From positions 100,114 through 164,113 of the forward strand of contig MU401530.1 of NCBI GenBank assembly GCA_022579005.1: a stretch of 64,000 nt of DNA, given 5' to 3'. The notes under the pieces are model-generated. The model made no database searches. It was not told where the DNA came from and worked only from the letters and a program-made list of their open reading frames with translations. The translations under genes and the position numbers were made by a program. Origin of the DNA: Poronia punctata (taxonomy: Eukaryota; Ascomycota; Sordariomycetes; Xylariales; Xylariaceae). Below are positions 44,261-56,600 of the stretch, one piece after another; the first letter of the stretch is position 1; each line of letters opens with the position of its first letter.

Positions 44261-45010
44261 TCACTGATCGTTAGCCCCAGTTCGGGTTTTCACAGTTTGG
44301 GCAGATTTGGAAAGGAAAGAACATCCAAAAACGTACAAGAGGGACAATGTGAGGTCGCCATGTATTCTCGCCTTTAGCGTGACTTCGATCTCGAGATTCA
44401 GATCAAGATGCAGCTTGAGCGGGTTTTTACCACCTCCGCCGCCTGAAGGCGCTTGCTGCTGCTGCATCATCATTTGTTGTTGCTGTTGCTGTTGCATTTG
44501 CATCTGCATTTGTCTCTGTTGCTGTTGCTGCTGCTGATGTTCTTGTTGTCGCCGAGCTGCTAGCTGCTTCTGTGATGCGTTCTCCTTGTCCGAGTCATCC
44601 CAATATTGTTGGTTGCGACGACGCCTTGGCCGGCGCGAACCCTGCGCGGATTCATCTCTGACGGGCTTGGACTTGCTGGAACGCTTTTGTTGACTGGATG
44701 ATGAGGATTTCTCCTTTTCAGTCCTCGGTTTTGACTCTTTCTCTGGCTCTGTTTTCCTTGCGGTAGGTTTCTGTGTGCTCCCTGTTCCAGCTTGTTCCGC
44801 TGTCTTTTCCTCTTCGGATTTCTCGCCCTCGCCGTTAGCATCACTCTCGTGTTGATCTTTGTTGTCTCCTTCTTCTTCTTGCTCGTTCTGGCTGTCTTCT
44901 CCCGGCTGTTCAGAGCCTACGTTTCCGTCTTCTGGCTTATCGCTGACATTTCCATCATCTTGTTCTTCTCTGCTTGGTTGTTGGCTCGTTTCTTTCTCAT
45001 CTGAAGACAT
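44261..45010 (-). CDS. Low-complexity protein with conserved C-terminal strand motif (paralogue A)
   Basis: The open frame encodes 249 aa. Residues 1-130 are acidic and Ser/Lys/Glu-rich. An Arg-rich patch (SRRPRRRRNQQYW) and Gln/Met-rich repeats from CAG/CAA/ATG codons follow. The C-terminal part is LKLHLDLNLEIEV then TLKARIHGDLTLSLL, nearly the same as the end of the protein at 47314. After that motif the frame continues for about 25 residues. A GTACGT donor at the same codon phase as a GTGAGT in paralogue B suggests an intron may end the coding region here differently. The true C-terminus is therefore unsure. The motif looks like two amphipathic beta-strands. Function unknown; common in related fungi as far as I can recall. 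Confidence 0.7.
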   Translation of the reverse strand: MSSDEKETSQQPSREEQDDGNVSDKPEDGNVGSEQPGEDSQNEQEEEGDNKDQHESDANGEGEKSEEEKTAEQAGTGSTQKPTARKTEPEKESKPRTEKEKSSSSSQQKRSSKSKPVRDESAQGSRRPRRRRNQQYWDDSDKENASQKQLAARRQQEHQQQQQQQRQMQMQMQQQQQQQMMMQQQQAPSGGGGGKNPLKLHLDLNLEIEVTLKARIHGDLTLSLLYVFGCSFLSKSAQTVKTRTGANDQ

Positions 45011-45730
45011 GATTAAGATGGCAATGACCCTGCATGGGGTTTAATAGCGAGGGAATAAATAGGTAGCCCAATATCACAACTATTGTTGGCAAAGAACCGA
45101 GATTAGTTTTATTATCTTTTTGTTCTACAAAACATGTTGGACGATTGGTCAGGGCGCGTGACGCAATAGTGCGACGACCGTCAGTGAACAACAGGGTTTA
45201 CTAAGTAAGTACGTGTAGGTATCTATTATTCCACACGTAGGTAGTCGCTCGTCATGCACAGAAGCCTTCTATTACCTGGTATTGCTTGAAGCTTCAACAC
45301 TCCCGACTCGAACCCCTCCAAGTGGATACTGGCCGGACCCCGGATGTGGCCCTAAGATGGACCCCTGTCCAGCATAGTACGTGTATGAGGTCATTATCAT
45401 TATGCGAAAACATGACTAGGATCTTGGCCAAAGTCCTTGGAAGCTGAAGCCAGGTTCTAGGCGTTGTTGTTGGTGATACCATCCCTGGCTCTTTGAACCT
45501 GTTTTCCCACCAGTATTCCAATACCTACCTAATCCTCGACTCTGCAGTACAGTATGTCCGCTACGTTGCCCATGATTTCCTGTTAATCTCGATACCTAAA
45601 CCTACCCTGTATCCTAGATCAGCCTAACCTAGGGGCGTCTTAGATACTTGGCAGTACCACACGCCTCCTCCATAATCCACCTCCCGCGATCGTTGCTGGT
45701 TACTACCTTACCTATCGTTTCCCCGACTCC
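45011..45730. other. Intergenic region
   Basis: Divergent flank of paralogue A and the 200-aa gene downstream. No open frame with a recognisable domain. Confidence 0.45.
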
Positions 45731-46448
45731 ATGGCTCTCTCATCGCTAGGGTTGTTAACGGTCGGGGCGATCCCCACGGTTATTGGTGTGGCTGAAGCTA
45801 TAGATGCTCAAAAGAAGCAGAACCAGCAAGCAAAGGAGAGAATCAAATTCAAGCTGACGGCCAATTTCTCTCACGATGGCGTCTCGCCGCCCCAGACAGC
45901 GAATGTTGTGTTCAAGGACAATAAAGTACGTAGTTGGTATTGGATACTACCTGCACTGTCTCCCATCTTACATAGTATACCTAGTAACCTAGAGAAACAA
46001 TGGTTGTCGTCTGTTAGACTAACCCCACTATCAAAACCAGCTCTACCTAGACCATCCGGCGTGTCCTGTAGCCGGCTTCCGATTCAACGGCTTCTACTTC
46101 GGCTACCCCTGTCCGGAGGAGCATCAGGGCCTAGTCTCCCCATTTGCAGAAGATCCGCCCATGCTCAACTGGATCTACGCTGACAAGGAAACGGGCCTAC
46201 TGCGCCACGGGGGGAGAAAGGACTCGGCCGATCATGTCATCGGGCCCTGGAGCTGGACTGAGGACGAAGAGTACTTGACTCTGGAGGGCGAGAGGTACTT
46301 TGTCGCTGTTGAAAACGAGGACGGCACTTGGTGTGTTTATTTTGACAAGAATGGAGACCTGGATGAGGTAATGGCTCCGCGAGACGTGGTTGAAATCGAA
46401 CTACGTCGAGAATTACAACTAGGAGTAGCCAGTAAATTGACACGTTAA
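45731..46448 (+). CDS. Uncharacterised fungal protein family member, 200 aa
   Basis: Exons 45731..45925 and 46041..46448 (intron 115 nt, GTACGT...AACCAG). The acceptor at 46040 is the only one that keeps frame, and it yields FKDNKLYLDHPACPVAGFRF. The N-terminus LSSLGLLTVGAIPTVIGVAEAI is hydrophobic (signal anchor or membrane helix) and is followed by a charged helix. The C-terminal domain is rich in aromatics and acids: FNGFYFGYPCPEE, PPMLNWIYADKETGLLRHGG, GPWSWTEDEEYLTLEGERYF, TWCVYFDKNGDLDEV. This combination (FNGxxFGYP, MNWIY-like, WxxYFD) is a recurrent, unnamed family in filamentous ascomycetes in my recollection. No catalytic motif can be assigned. Confidence 0.72.
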
Positions 46449-47313
46449 GGATTAGTCTAGGTATTTTAAACCTACCATCATTTGCTAACATGAAATGATC
46501 TAAAGATAATGTCTCTTATCGAAGTGGCTTGTTCTTCCCTACCTACATATGTGTTACCGAGTTTTCGCCGGAGCCCGGTATCTAGACTGAGTTTATTGCG
46601 AGCGCCGACACAGGGTTCCAGGTTGGAAAATGCGCATTCCGGCCGAGACATACATGTTACCAGTTCCTTGCAAACTTGTACGAGTAGTTGGTTACAACCC
46701 AAAAGGCCATCCCCGTAACAAGATTCGTTACCCAGACTCGTCTACGACTCAAATTGTTATATCACCACCCCCCCCCCCCCCCCCATGTATTTTGCAAGAT
46801 ACTGTGGCTTCATGATGTCAAGCCACATTGGATATTAACACACCAAGTACCAGTTGTCGTATCTATTGCACATGTAATAAAGCTATTAACCGGGTATAGA
46901 GTAGTACCTCCGTATGATGTGTTTTAGCTAACGGACCGGGGGGTGGGGGCGTGTGGCGATTAAGTAGACAAGAAATCCGGAATCTTGAAACCAAACCACA
47001 CCTTGGCTGGAAAAGCGAGTCCCTGCCCCCGATAACATCACCAATGACGTCGTACCCACCCTTCCACTCTTTCCCATGTGCTTGCATAATAAAAAGAATG
47101 TAGTGAAAAGAAAAATAGAAGAACAGTTTTGGGTTTTCCAGGTTTTTGGTAACTGTATTTTTGTTTTTCTAAGAATACCCCAGTTCCCACGAACCGCTTT
47201 TATATCCTATCATATATCTTATCTCGTACCATCTGCAACCGGCCGGCATAACAGTCCGTTTCTCACTACCTAAACCATATCATAACATCATAACAAAGAC
47301 AAATAAAACAAAC
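46449..47313. other. Intergenic region
   Basis: It holds a 17-nt C run at 46768-46784 and AT-rich promoter-like DNA before the next gene. Short frames here are not supported. Confidence 0.45.
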
Positions 47314-47808
47314 ATGTCTTCAACAAGCCCTAGCGGTCAAAGCCAAAGTAAAAGCCGGACCAGAAGTCGAGGAGGTCGACGAAACCGCCGCAACCGCTCG
47401 CAAGTCCCCACGTCTACCCAACCGGCAATAGACGAGAGCGGCGAGGAAGATTACGAAGAGGAACAACCGCCCCGTCGGAGACAACAAAAACAACAACAAA
47501 CCCAGCAAAAACAGAGCAGCAGTGGCGGCGGCGGCCCATTAGGCGGTTTACCCCTAGGTGGCGGCGGTGCCGGTGACATGTTACCTATCGGGGGCGTAGG
47601 CGAAACAGCCAACAACCTCGTCGGCGGAGCCCAGGGTGCATTGGGCAACGTGACGGGTAACGCGCTAGGTGGAGCTTTAGGTGGTGGAGGTGGTGGCGGT
47701 GATGGCGGGAAGAGCGATACGTTGAAGTTGAGGCTTGATCTTAATCTCGAGGTCGAGGTTACGCTCAAGGCAAGGATTCATGGTGATTTAACGCTGGCTT
47801 TGCTGTGA
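47314..47808 (+). CDS. Low-complexity protein with conserved C-terminal strand motif (paralogue B)
   Basis: A 164-aa open frame. The N-terminus is Ser/Arg-rich (SRTRSRGGRRNRRNRSQV), then an acidic patch, a Gln-rich run and a Gly-rich spacer (GGGGPLGGLPLGGGG, GGALGGGGGGGDGG). It ends LRLDLNLEVEV then TLKARIHGDLTLALL and a TGA stop. The stop overlaps GTGAGTATC, a good 5' splice site in the same phase as the candidate donor in paralogue A, so a downstream exon is possible. The C-terminal 28 residues differ from paralogue A at only three positions, while the rest is unrelated low-complexity sequence. The two genes lie about 2.3 kb apart in opposite orientation with the 200-aa gene between them. 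Confidence 0.72.
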   Translation: MSSTSPSGQSQSKSRTRSRGGRRNRRNRSQVPTSTQPAIDESGEEDYEEEQPPRRRQQKQQQTQQKQSSSGGGGPLGGLPLGGGGAGDMLPIGGVGETANNLVGGAQGALGNVTGNALGGALGGGGGGGDGGKSDTLKLRLDLNLEVEVTLKARIHGDLTLALL

Positions 47809-50062
47809 GTATCTTATCCTTTTCATCTTTCCCCGAACCTCTTGCTGCATTTATACACTACACTACCTACACTACACTACACTGTTTTATCCATGTCCAG
47901 ATTTATTACCCCCCTTGCGATCTTCAGACAAATTCATTCTGATGCGTTTTTTCAAAAAGGGACGGAATGTAAAAAAACACACACACCTATAGACCAACAT
48001 CATGTTTGCGAATTAATTGTCTGTGCGTTTAACCCCCCTTCCCTTGCCCTAGACTCGCTTCAGGTCGGGTCATTTCTTACTAACATTATCAGGAATTAAA
48101 AGGACGATGGGATGAATTGGCTCAGCTCTCCTTAAGACGTGTGTATGTGTGTGTGGTAGGTATATAAAGAAAGATATCCCCAAACACGGGTTGTTGGAGT
48201 AATATGGGACACATGATTTTATGAAACGATCTATAATAATACATACCTCTCTATCTATATAAAAGGGTTGGCTCTCTTGAGCACACACAGCTGTATTAAT
48301 AAAACAATAAATATTATTCTTCGTCCTTGGATGGCTTGATGGATTAATAATGATTGTAAAGCACGTTCTATATTGACTTGGAGCTATGTGTCTTAGCTAG
48401 GCATATATTCCTAAATATCAGATATCATTGGGATTTGTATGTTGCGTAAGTCGAGATGGACGGACTGGCAAAGACAAACATTACTTACGATCCTAACTTT
48501 TTAGAAATGCCCTCTACACCACCAGCTCGCCAGGAGCAGTCAAAAATGGTAGACTAACACAGAAGCCGTACAACAACCTGATAGAAAGAAGATACTTGCT
48601 ATTTAACTAGACACTCCACTATACGGAGGAAGTAGAGTGTCAGAAGCAGAGGTCTTCTATATCTACTTATATAGGGGTGGCCTTGGTCTGTATACGTGAG
48701 GGCAGGGCTAGTTGGGATCGGAACCGTGACAAAGACCACGGCGAAGAGGCCATGACACTTTACCATTTTTAGACTAGAATCGCCGGATCGATGGTTGCAG
48801 ATAACGTCGCAAGTTGGTCCTTAGCCCGGCCCATGATGACTACTATCTATGTGATTTACCTCTGGCATTATTTACCATATCGACCTGGCATGTAAGCGGA
48901 AGTCCTTCTGCAACAGGCTGCCCTCACGATGACGATGCGCGTGGGGACAGCGATGGAGAACTGAATTACACATATAGACATGCAGGTTTGACCTGACTTC
49001 CATATCTAGTCTTTTCATCGTTATAAGTATACGGGAGAGTCCAAACTGAGAAGTCTGGATGGATAGTATTTGACACCCGTCCGGACGTTGCGGTCCGAGC
49101 CTCCCATTAGGCATGGGATGTGATAAATTATACACAAAATATATGTACAGAAACCAACGTCTTGCCTATATACTCCCATTTGGCCAGCTCGCATTTATCC
49201 GCCGGTTTCCAAGATGGCCCAGATATGTTTACTCTAACTAACTGCTAATGGGCCATAGCATGAGGAATCATAAACTATACCTTCAGAATTGGCTCTGGGC
49301 TTCTCTTTCTAATGCTCATAAATACAAATTTAAAATCAGCCAAAGGCCACACCCTTCCTTATTCTCCCACAAGGCAAACCTTTCATCACAAAGCTTCAGA
49401 GTACTTGGGTAGCAAACAGACCCATGGCACAAGATCACTACAGTCCAGATCAGCATGTTCCGTATTAATTTTCTCTATACTGCCTATGGATTCTGCCACG
49501 GTCTCATTTAGATATCTAGCTAAATGTAGGCAGGATACATGCTAGAATCACCTAGACAAGTACATGTTTCATGTGCAGGCGGGTACTTCTTAATGGGCCG
49601 TCCCTTGACGGCTGTCCAAAGTAGGAAGGGGCGTAGACAAAGTACACGATGTACGCAGTACATCAAAGCACATACCTTTTCCCACCAGTCAAAGGTCGCT
49701 CGGACCTTCACCCACTGTTCAGATCAGGAAAGGTGTAGGCAGGTATTCGGTTATCCAGCGTAGGTATGCGACAACATGGGATATGCGTCGACATGGTTGA
49801 CGATAATCTCCGGGAAACTGGGGTATATAAACACCCTACTTTCCTACCCTTCCTACACTTCTTCCCTTTCCTCCCACGACTTTTCCACAGCCTGAACGCG
49901 AGCACTTCCACCAAGGGAAAGTTGTCAAGAAGAGTGAGTTCAGACTTTTTTTCTACTACCTACTATCCCTTGAGGACACTCACCAGTCATTCAGACATTC
50001 ACAAGCAACACCATTCCATCAGTGGGTGACTGTTGGATGGTGCATATGTGCGCGCATCCTAG
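47809..50062. other. Intergenic region
   Basis: About 2.25 kb of AT-rich DNA with short frames only. A pyrimidine-rich stretch (49,830-49,905) and a possible 5' UTR intron (GTGAGTTC near 49930) may belong to the next gene's leader. Confidence 0.4.
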
Positions 50063-50610
50063 ATGGCTTGGAAGATACTAACCAGGTCCAGGTCCCAGTC
50101 CAGCAACAAGTATATCGAGGCATCAAGAGAGCAACTTGTCAAAGGCAGTGAGTATATCCTCATCCATCCTAACCTACGATGATACTAACAGCTTGCACAA
50201 GGACCCTCAACAAGACCTCTACAGCCGATACGTCAAGTTACAAAGAATCACAGGAAAGAGTAAGTAACCTAACCTCCATACTTGTATCAAAGAAACCTGA
50301 TCAGCTAACATGAGGTGAAACCAGCAAGATGTCAGACCCATTCTGCGACCCCGAGGTCGTATGCCCAGACTGCGTAGCCAATTGCGAGTTTGGTGCTATT
50401 ACCTTACTGGCGATAATCGTGGGGGTGGGGATTATTACCTTTATGGCTACCCATCTTTGCCATATCATCAATTGGAAGAACCTCTTCCGCCGTCTCCGGC
50501 GCCGGAACGCGGGTGGCCAGGTCCCGGCTGGTAATGCCGATTCCGGCCCGGTGGGCCACGGACCCGTCCCCGTCGAACTCCAGGACTTGTCCGGCCTGGC
50601 TCGCAACTAG
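50063..50610 (+). CDS. Small single-pass membrane protein, spliced
   Basis: Proposed exons 50063..50147, 50202..50259 and 50325..50610 (introns 54 and 65 nt, GTGAGT and GTAAGT donors, GCTAAC branch) give 142 aa. All joins keep frame: LVKG to RPSTRPLQPIRQV, then KNHRK to DKMSDPFCDPEVVCPDC. Starting only at the internal Met (50329) would give 93 aa. The third exon has a cysteine-rich stretch (CDPEVVCPDCVANC), one clear membrane helix (GAITLLAIIVGVGIITFMATH) and an Arg-rich cytosolic-type segment (NLFRRLRRRN), suggesting the N-terminus faces outside or the lumen. No family recognised. Confidence in the first two exons is moderate. Confidence 0.5.
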
Positions 50611-53600
50611 GCACAAAACTTCACCAAGGGAATAAAGGGCATGGAAATAGTTCAGCTAGGATGATTTCATTTATAAGACAAGGACTCTTTAAACCTGTAT
50701 CTGCAATAGCAGACTGTCTATAGGTTTTAGTCATTTCCATGAGGTAGTTCATCCAGTTGTGCAAAAAAAGCACAAATACACATAAACGAACGTTAACCAA
50801 TCAACCATTTATTCATTCGCAGGTTATGAAGTGACTAGAAGAGGAAAATGAAAGAACTGGCCTACCACTCGTGCTTGTTTGTAGCCAAAAGTTCCACACA
50901 CCCAGCCGTTCTCTACAATCCAACATTTTGTTCAACCCAATCATTCATGCCGTCTTATCATTGCATCCCCGAGTACAAATCGGTGGTCAAGAAACCTGAC
51001 ACTCGGGCTCCGAGGACTGGACATGCAAAATCTCTAATCCCATGTTGCACATGTACACATGTTTTCTCCGCACAGAGATTTGGAGTTTTATCATGGCGAA
51101 TGACAAGAGAAAGTAGGTGTAACACACACAGCTTTGCAGGTTATATATATCAAAGGAAGAGCAATGAATCCGACTTCCCCAAGATCGATATGGTGAACAG
51201 CAGTGCTGTCTACCTCAACCCTTCTAATGATTGAATGCTCATGTGAATGTACAGAGCCTTACAAAGATGAAAACAACTTCATCCTGTTTCTTTAATCTTG
51301 ATCTGATGGACCTAAGCCTACACGGGAGGCTAACCTATCTTTATTCCGAGCCTGACCCGACCCCGCACAATTTTAGTAACCAATATGCAGGTGCGGGCAG
51401 CGCGTGAATCCTGGGGGGGACAACAATACTTTTGTTCACGTACAAGTAGGTATTAGGCAGGCCCCCCTTTGGAAGAAAGATGGAGTCTTTAATAATAGAT
51501 AGGCTTTTAGCAGTCCATGTCATCTTTTTTTTTAACAAGCCATGTTTGATTTATTATCATCTGATAAATGAAAAATAAGATATGCACTTGCCTATTTGTT
51601 TGATTTTTTGTGTCAGTAAAAAACTGCCAGCTGGGTTTGGTTTGATGGACCTGCTTGTAGCACCGAGGTATATTACCCAATTATCTGCTGTTTGCCACAA
51701 ATGACTAAGGCAAGCATGTGTACGTAAGGGTGTCTCGAGTCTTACCTAAACCTTGAAACCCTACCTGATTGTATTTGGCAGGCACACATGTAACGTGCAA
51801 GTACAAGTAGAGAAGGAATGCTTCAAAAACTTGCTGGCCCAACCTACCTGGGCTAGGCACAACTTAATATTGCGCTCGCTTCGGAGGCAACTGCTCCCAA
51901 GCCAGATATGCATATGGAAGTACCTACTGCAAATAAAGAGAACCCAATGCTTTCTACTCGTATATGGATGTAATGGTGGTACAGCCTGGGGAGATAAGCC
52001 AAGGGTGTAGGTTTCCTGAGACCGTTTGGTAGATGCAAGCATGCACCAAATCCATTGTGACAGCCATCCCGTATTGAAGTACTACTTGTATGCAAAATTT
52101 TCCGTACGGCGGCATCCCAAGCCTGGCTACCCGGCCCCTGTGTAAGCACCATATATCCAGTAGAGGTATTACAATAGTCATATACGAAGAGATATATATA
52201 CACGTACACTTACACGAGGTACAGGTATATGGCCAAGGACGTACATGCACAGGCCTCTATTAGATTGGAAGTGAAGTTGTAGAGGGTCATTAACTACCCT
52301 CTCTACTGTTTAATCTGGTGATAAGCTCTGCTATAATACACAAAAGAATGTTTGGAATATCCTCGGGTAATAATACATGTAGACAAGAGACTATTGCCAT
52401 AATATCTATGTACATACCTACTCGAGGCGTTTCCAAAACACTGATTCAAGAGGGTAGGTAAACGCGTCTGTTTGGGTTCAGAGAGAGCAAGAAAATCCGC
52501 CAATAATACAGTTGGTCCCTAGCGCCACGGCACCCACATCTATTTCCACTTCGGGGCCTAGACTGATGCAACCCCCCAAACGCAGACTCTATATTACAAC
52601 TCAGCGGATTAAACTTGATGTTGCCTGTCATCCTGCCATCCTGCCACCCTGCGTGCCTGCCAACTAAGGGGTACTAATATCCATCCCGAATGACATGACA
52701 ATACAAAGCACCTGACAGGTATATACCAAATCATCAGAAAGAATGGCAAGAGTTGATGATATTAGGGGCAAGTACCAAGTATATGTTGTTAATTTGCAAG
52801 TGAATAACTGGATCATACAGGTCATTTTGCAGCCATTTATTTGACTTCACTATGGCCAAATAACTGTTAATATTCAATGTCGGGGACGTCTTTTTGTATT
52901 CATAGCCTCAGTGGGGTCATCAGCATTCACTCACAGAAGTACTTGGCACAGTGTATATATCCTTCTCTGGCTGTGGAGCTCCTATTTATAAGTACTGGCC
53001 TCGGCAGTGACCGCTTTTCCTAGTGGCGTAAATCACAGTCGAACACGTGCTTTTCCGCAGGTACATTGTACAGTGTATTTGTCAGATTACTTTGACGGCG
53101 GTACTTTGGGATGTGGAAGGTAGTTGGCATTTTAAATCAATGGGCCAGTTTTCTTCTCCCGCCTCTTTCCTCCCCTTTTGGTCTCCCTGTATCTAGTCTA
53201 TCGACGAGTAGACAGGAACTTGTTGTTCATCACACCACCACCCTGAAATCTTGCATTCCTCCCTCCCATCATTCTCCTTCCGCTTCGTCCATCCTTGCAG
53301 ACTGCATCCTCAGGTTCTGGAATCCCCAAGGTTTCCTATTTCTTGTCCAGGTCGAGGGGGAATCCTTGCATTTGCGGCTCCCTGAACCCTATTCTGATTT
53401 TGAATTTTGAATCCGGCGAACGCGGCAGTTTGTGTTATACTCGGAATTCCAAACTCTCGAGGCCTCACCCTCGGGCTCTTTGTACTATCGACGTCGCTTC
53501 TACCCAAGCCAACAACCAACTGGACTCTTTATTTACCAGTGTTCCCGGTCTCGACATACAAATATCCGTATACCGCCAAAGTCGTTGATCTTGTGTACAT

Positions 53601-53651
53601 GGTTCATTCGTGGTAAACGTACTTCGGACAGGGCAGTGCACTCCTGCCAGG
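50611..53651. other. Intergenic region
   Basis: About 3 kb. A 128-codon plus-strand frame (50848-51234) has no domain or codon pattern that I trust. From about 53,100 the DNA becomes pyrimidine-rich and is likely the promoter and long 5' leader of CDC4. Confidence 0.45.
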
Positions 53652-56600
53652 ATGGAACCTAGACGCCCGCAGTCAAGCCAGACCACTGTGTCCGTACAGT
53701 TTGACGAGCCGGACTCGGAGCAGATGATAAAGTTCGGCGTTGCAGAATGCATAGAGACGAAGACGATTACGACTACAACGACGACTAAACGATCTTTCCC
53801 GCCCCTCCGCGTCCGCGAAACGAGACCGCTCTCGTCCCTAGACGTTAAAGAATTCCCGCTTGCCCGAAAACCGACGCCCCCTGAACTAGCACATGTCACA
53901 TTTGATGCGGATGAATATCTACCCTGGACCGCCGGGTTTGACTGTTCAGATTTCCAAAATGTAAGTTTGCCATGTTTCTTTTCCACCCTTCCTACTAAGA
54001 TAGGCGACACTCCCATCACCCTTATCATATATATTGCCTAAGATGAGGACCTTTCAAGACGGATTGTTGACTATGATACGACCCCAGGCCCAACGGTCTA
54101 CCAGTGACAGTTCCACCCAGACAAGCAAGGCTGGTACTATCCCAACCTCGGATTCTCCTTCACGGTCAAGCTGTCCCCCTCGCAGGCTCTACGCCCTCCC
54201 ATCCCAGTCTTCCCCCCGTCAGACCCATAAGCCGCCTTCAAGATCAGTCTCACCCGTAGCGAAGAACTTGATAAAGAAAACTACATATCGCTCCCGCGTC
54301 ACTTCGCAGACGCCGTTCCCGAACAATGTCTCCGATAGACTCCGCCATCTGGCGTCTCATCCGCCCACCGACAGTAATACAAACGCAGGGACCCGACCTA
54401 GAGGTTTACTCCCCGTAAATCTCGACGCACCGGAGGAATATCCGGGCTTGACCAACAAAGCGCTTAGGCGCCGCCGGTCGATCGTCGACTCGTTTGAAAC
54501 ACCGCAATCTGAATCTAGCCAGCCGCAGTCCTTCTTTGATGCCGCCACAAGTCCTACCGGCAGCGATGCCCATACAGTTTATAGTGCGGTGGCCACTCCA
54601 CCGGTTACCGATGCAGATATAGAACCCGAGCCTTCTGTTGAGGCAGATGAGGACTCGATTCAGCAGATTCGTGCAACGCACCATCCGCGGCCCATCAATA
54701 CCCTAGTAACCCAGGACGCCAGCCTACCTAGCCCGGGGCTGTCTCCGACTCTACAGGCAACCCATCTACCCACCACAACCCACGATGATAGCGATGTTCC
54801 TGGCGAGGATGGTTCTATGGACGCCGTCGAGAACAGAGTCGGAACCGAGATAGACGGCTTACAAACTTCGGGGCATGGCGATTCGATGACCGGGTCCCGA
54901 TTCCGCCAAGCTAGTCTGCCGACTTTGATGGACAGCCGCAGTATGCTGGAAACTTTTGATGCGATGCCGACGGACATGCAGACGGCGTTCATGTATCAGT
55001 TCCTACGGCGGTGCTCCAGGAAGACGTTGAACGTGGTCGCCAACGTTGTCAACCCCGCGCTACGGTGCAATATAATCCAGTATCTCCCCTTGGAGCTCAC
55101 TCTCCACACGCTTTCCTTCCTCGATCACCGCGATCTTTGCCGTGCCGCGCAAGTGTGTAAACAGTGGCGAAGAATCGTAGACAGTAACGAGACGGGCTGG
55201 AAAGAGCTGTTTGACCGCGATGGATTTGTCTTATCCACTGGTGAACTAGACAGGGCTATCAGAGAAGGCTGGGGTTGGCAAGATCCGGTTGGGCTTGAAG
55301 GCTGTGAACTAGACCTGAGTCTCCAGAACAGACTAACTTCTACCGAGTCTGAGCTTCGCTCCGCTCCAAAGCCCGAGTTGCCGATTCAGAAGCTGCGGTC
55401 TTCCAAACGGAAGAGAGGCTTGACTAGTTTCACCTCGGACAGATCAAAGCGTCGAGCCAGCAACCAGGATAATGTCAAAGACGAGAGAGCGTCGGCGGGT
55501 TCGAAGGCCCTTCGATCGGAAGGGCCCATTTCGGCAGCCAATGCCGCCGCGTTGGCTGTACCCGATCCCAAAATCGGACTTCCGAGCTTGAGCAATCTGC
55601 ATCTTTTCAAGTCGCTGTATCGGCGTCACTACATGTTCCGCAAGAGCTGGACGAGCGGCAAGGTCAAGCCAGGCCATGTCGCCTTTGCAGCCCACCCGCG
55701 CCATGTCATAACATGTCTGCAGTTTGACGACGACAAGATCATAACTGGCAGTGACGACATGCTCATACACGTCTACGACACGAAAACCGGCAAACTACGT
55801 CGCCGATTGGAGGGCCACGAAGGCGGTGTCTGGGCTTTGCAGTATGAGGGGAACACGTTGGTGTCGGGTTCGACAGACCGTTCAGTCCGCGTATGGGACA
55901 TTGAGAAGGGTCTCTGCACGCAGGTGTTTTACGGCCACACCAGTACGGTCCGATGCCTACAGATTCTGATGCCGGCCAAGATACGCTCAGGTAAAGGGGA
56001 GGTGATGATGCCAGCTAAGCCTCTTATCATCACAGGTTCCCGGGACAGCCAGTTACGCGTGTGGCGTCTTCCCGAGGCAGGATCCAGGCGATATATTCAA
56101 ACTGGCCCGCCGGCGAATGATGCTGATTGTCCGTATTTCATCCGCACTTTGCAGGGACATGGTCATTCTGTGCGTGCTATCGCCGCCCATGGCGATACTT
56201 TGGTCAGCGGTAGCTACGATAATACTGTTCGAGTGTGGCGTATCAGCACAGGGGAGACGGTGCACGTGTTGCAAGGTCATAGTCAAAAGGTCTACAGTGT
56301 GGTCTTGGACGTGGAGCGTAATCGTTGCATATCGGGTAGCATGGACAGCTTTGTCAAGATCTGGGACCTCGAAACAGGCACCTGTCTCCATACGCTCGAG
56401 GGACATTCTCTCCTCGTCGGTCTACTGGACCTACGTGACCAAAGGCTCGTGTCAGCCGCTGCCGACAGCACTCTGCGTATCTGGGATCCGGAGAGTGGAC
56501 GCTGCCAAGCGACGTTGACGGCCCACACGGGCGCCATCACTTGTTTCCAGCATGATGGACGCAAGGTTATCAGTGGAAGCGATCGGACGCTGAAGATGTG

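Noticed and set aside
45290..45330. tRNA T-arm-like ACTCGAACCCC
   Set aside because: The flanking bases do not pair into a T-stem and no anticodon arm is found nearby.
50848..51234. 128-codon plus-strand frame
   Set aside because: No domain, no splice partners and codon use unlike neighbouring genes; probably chance.
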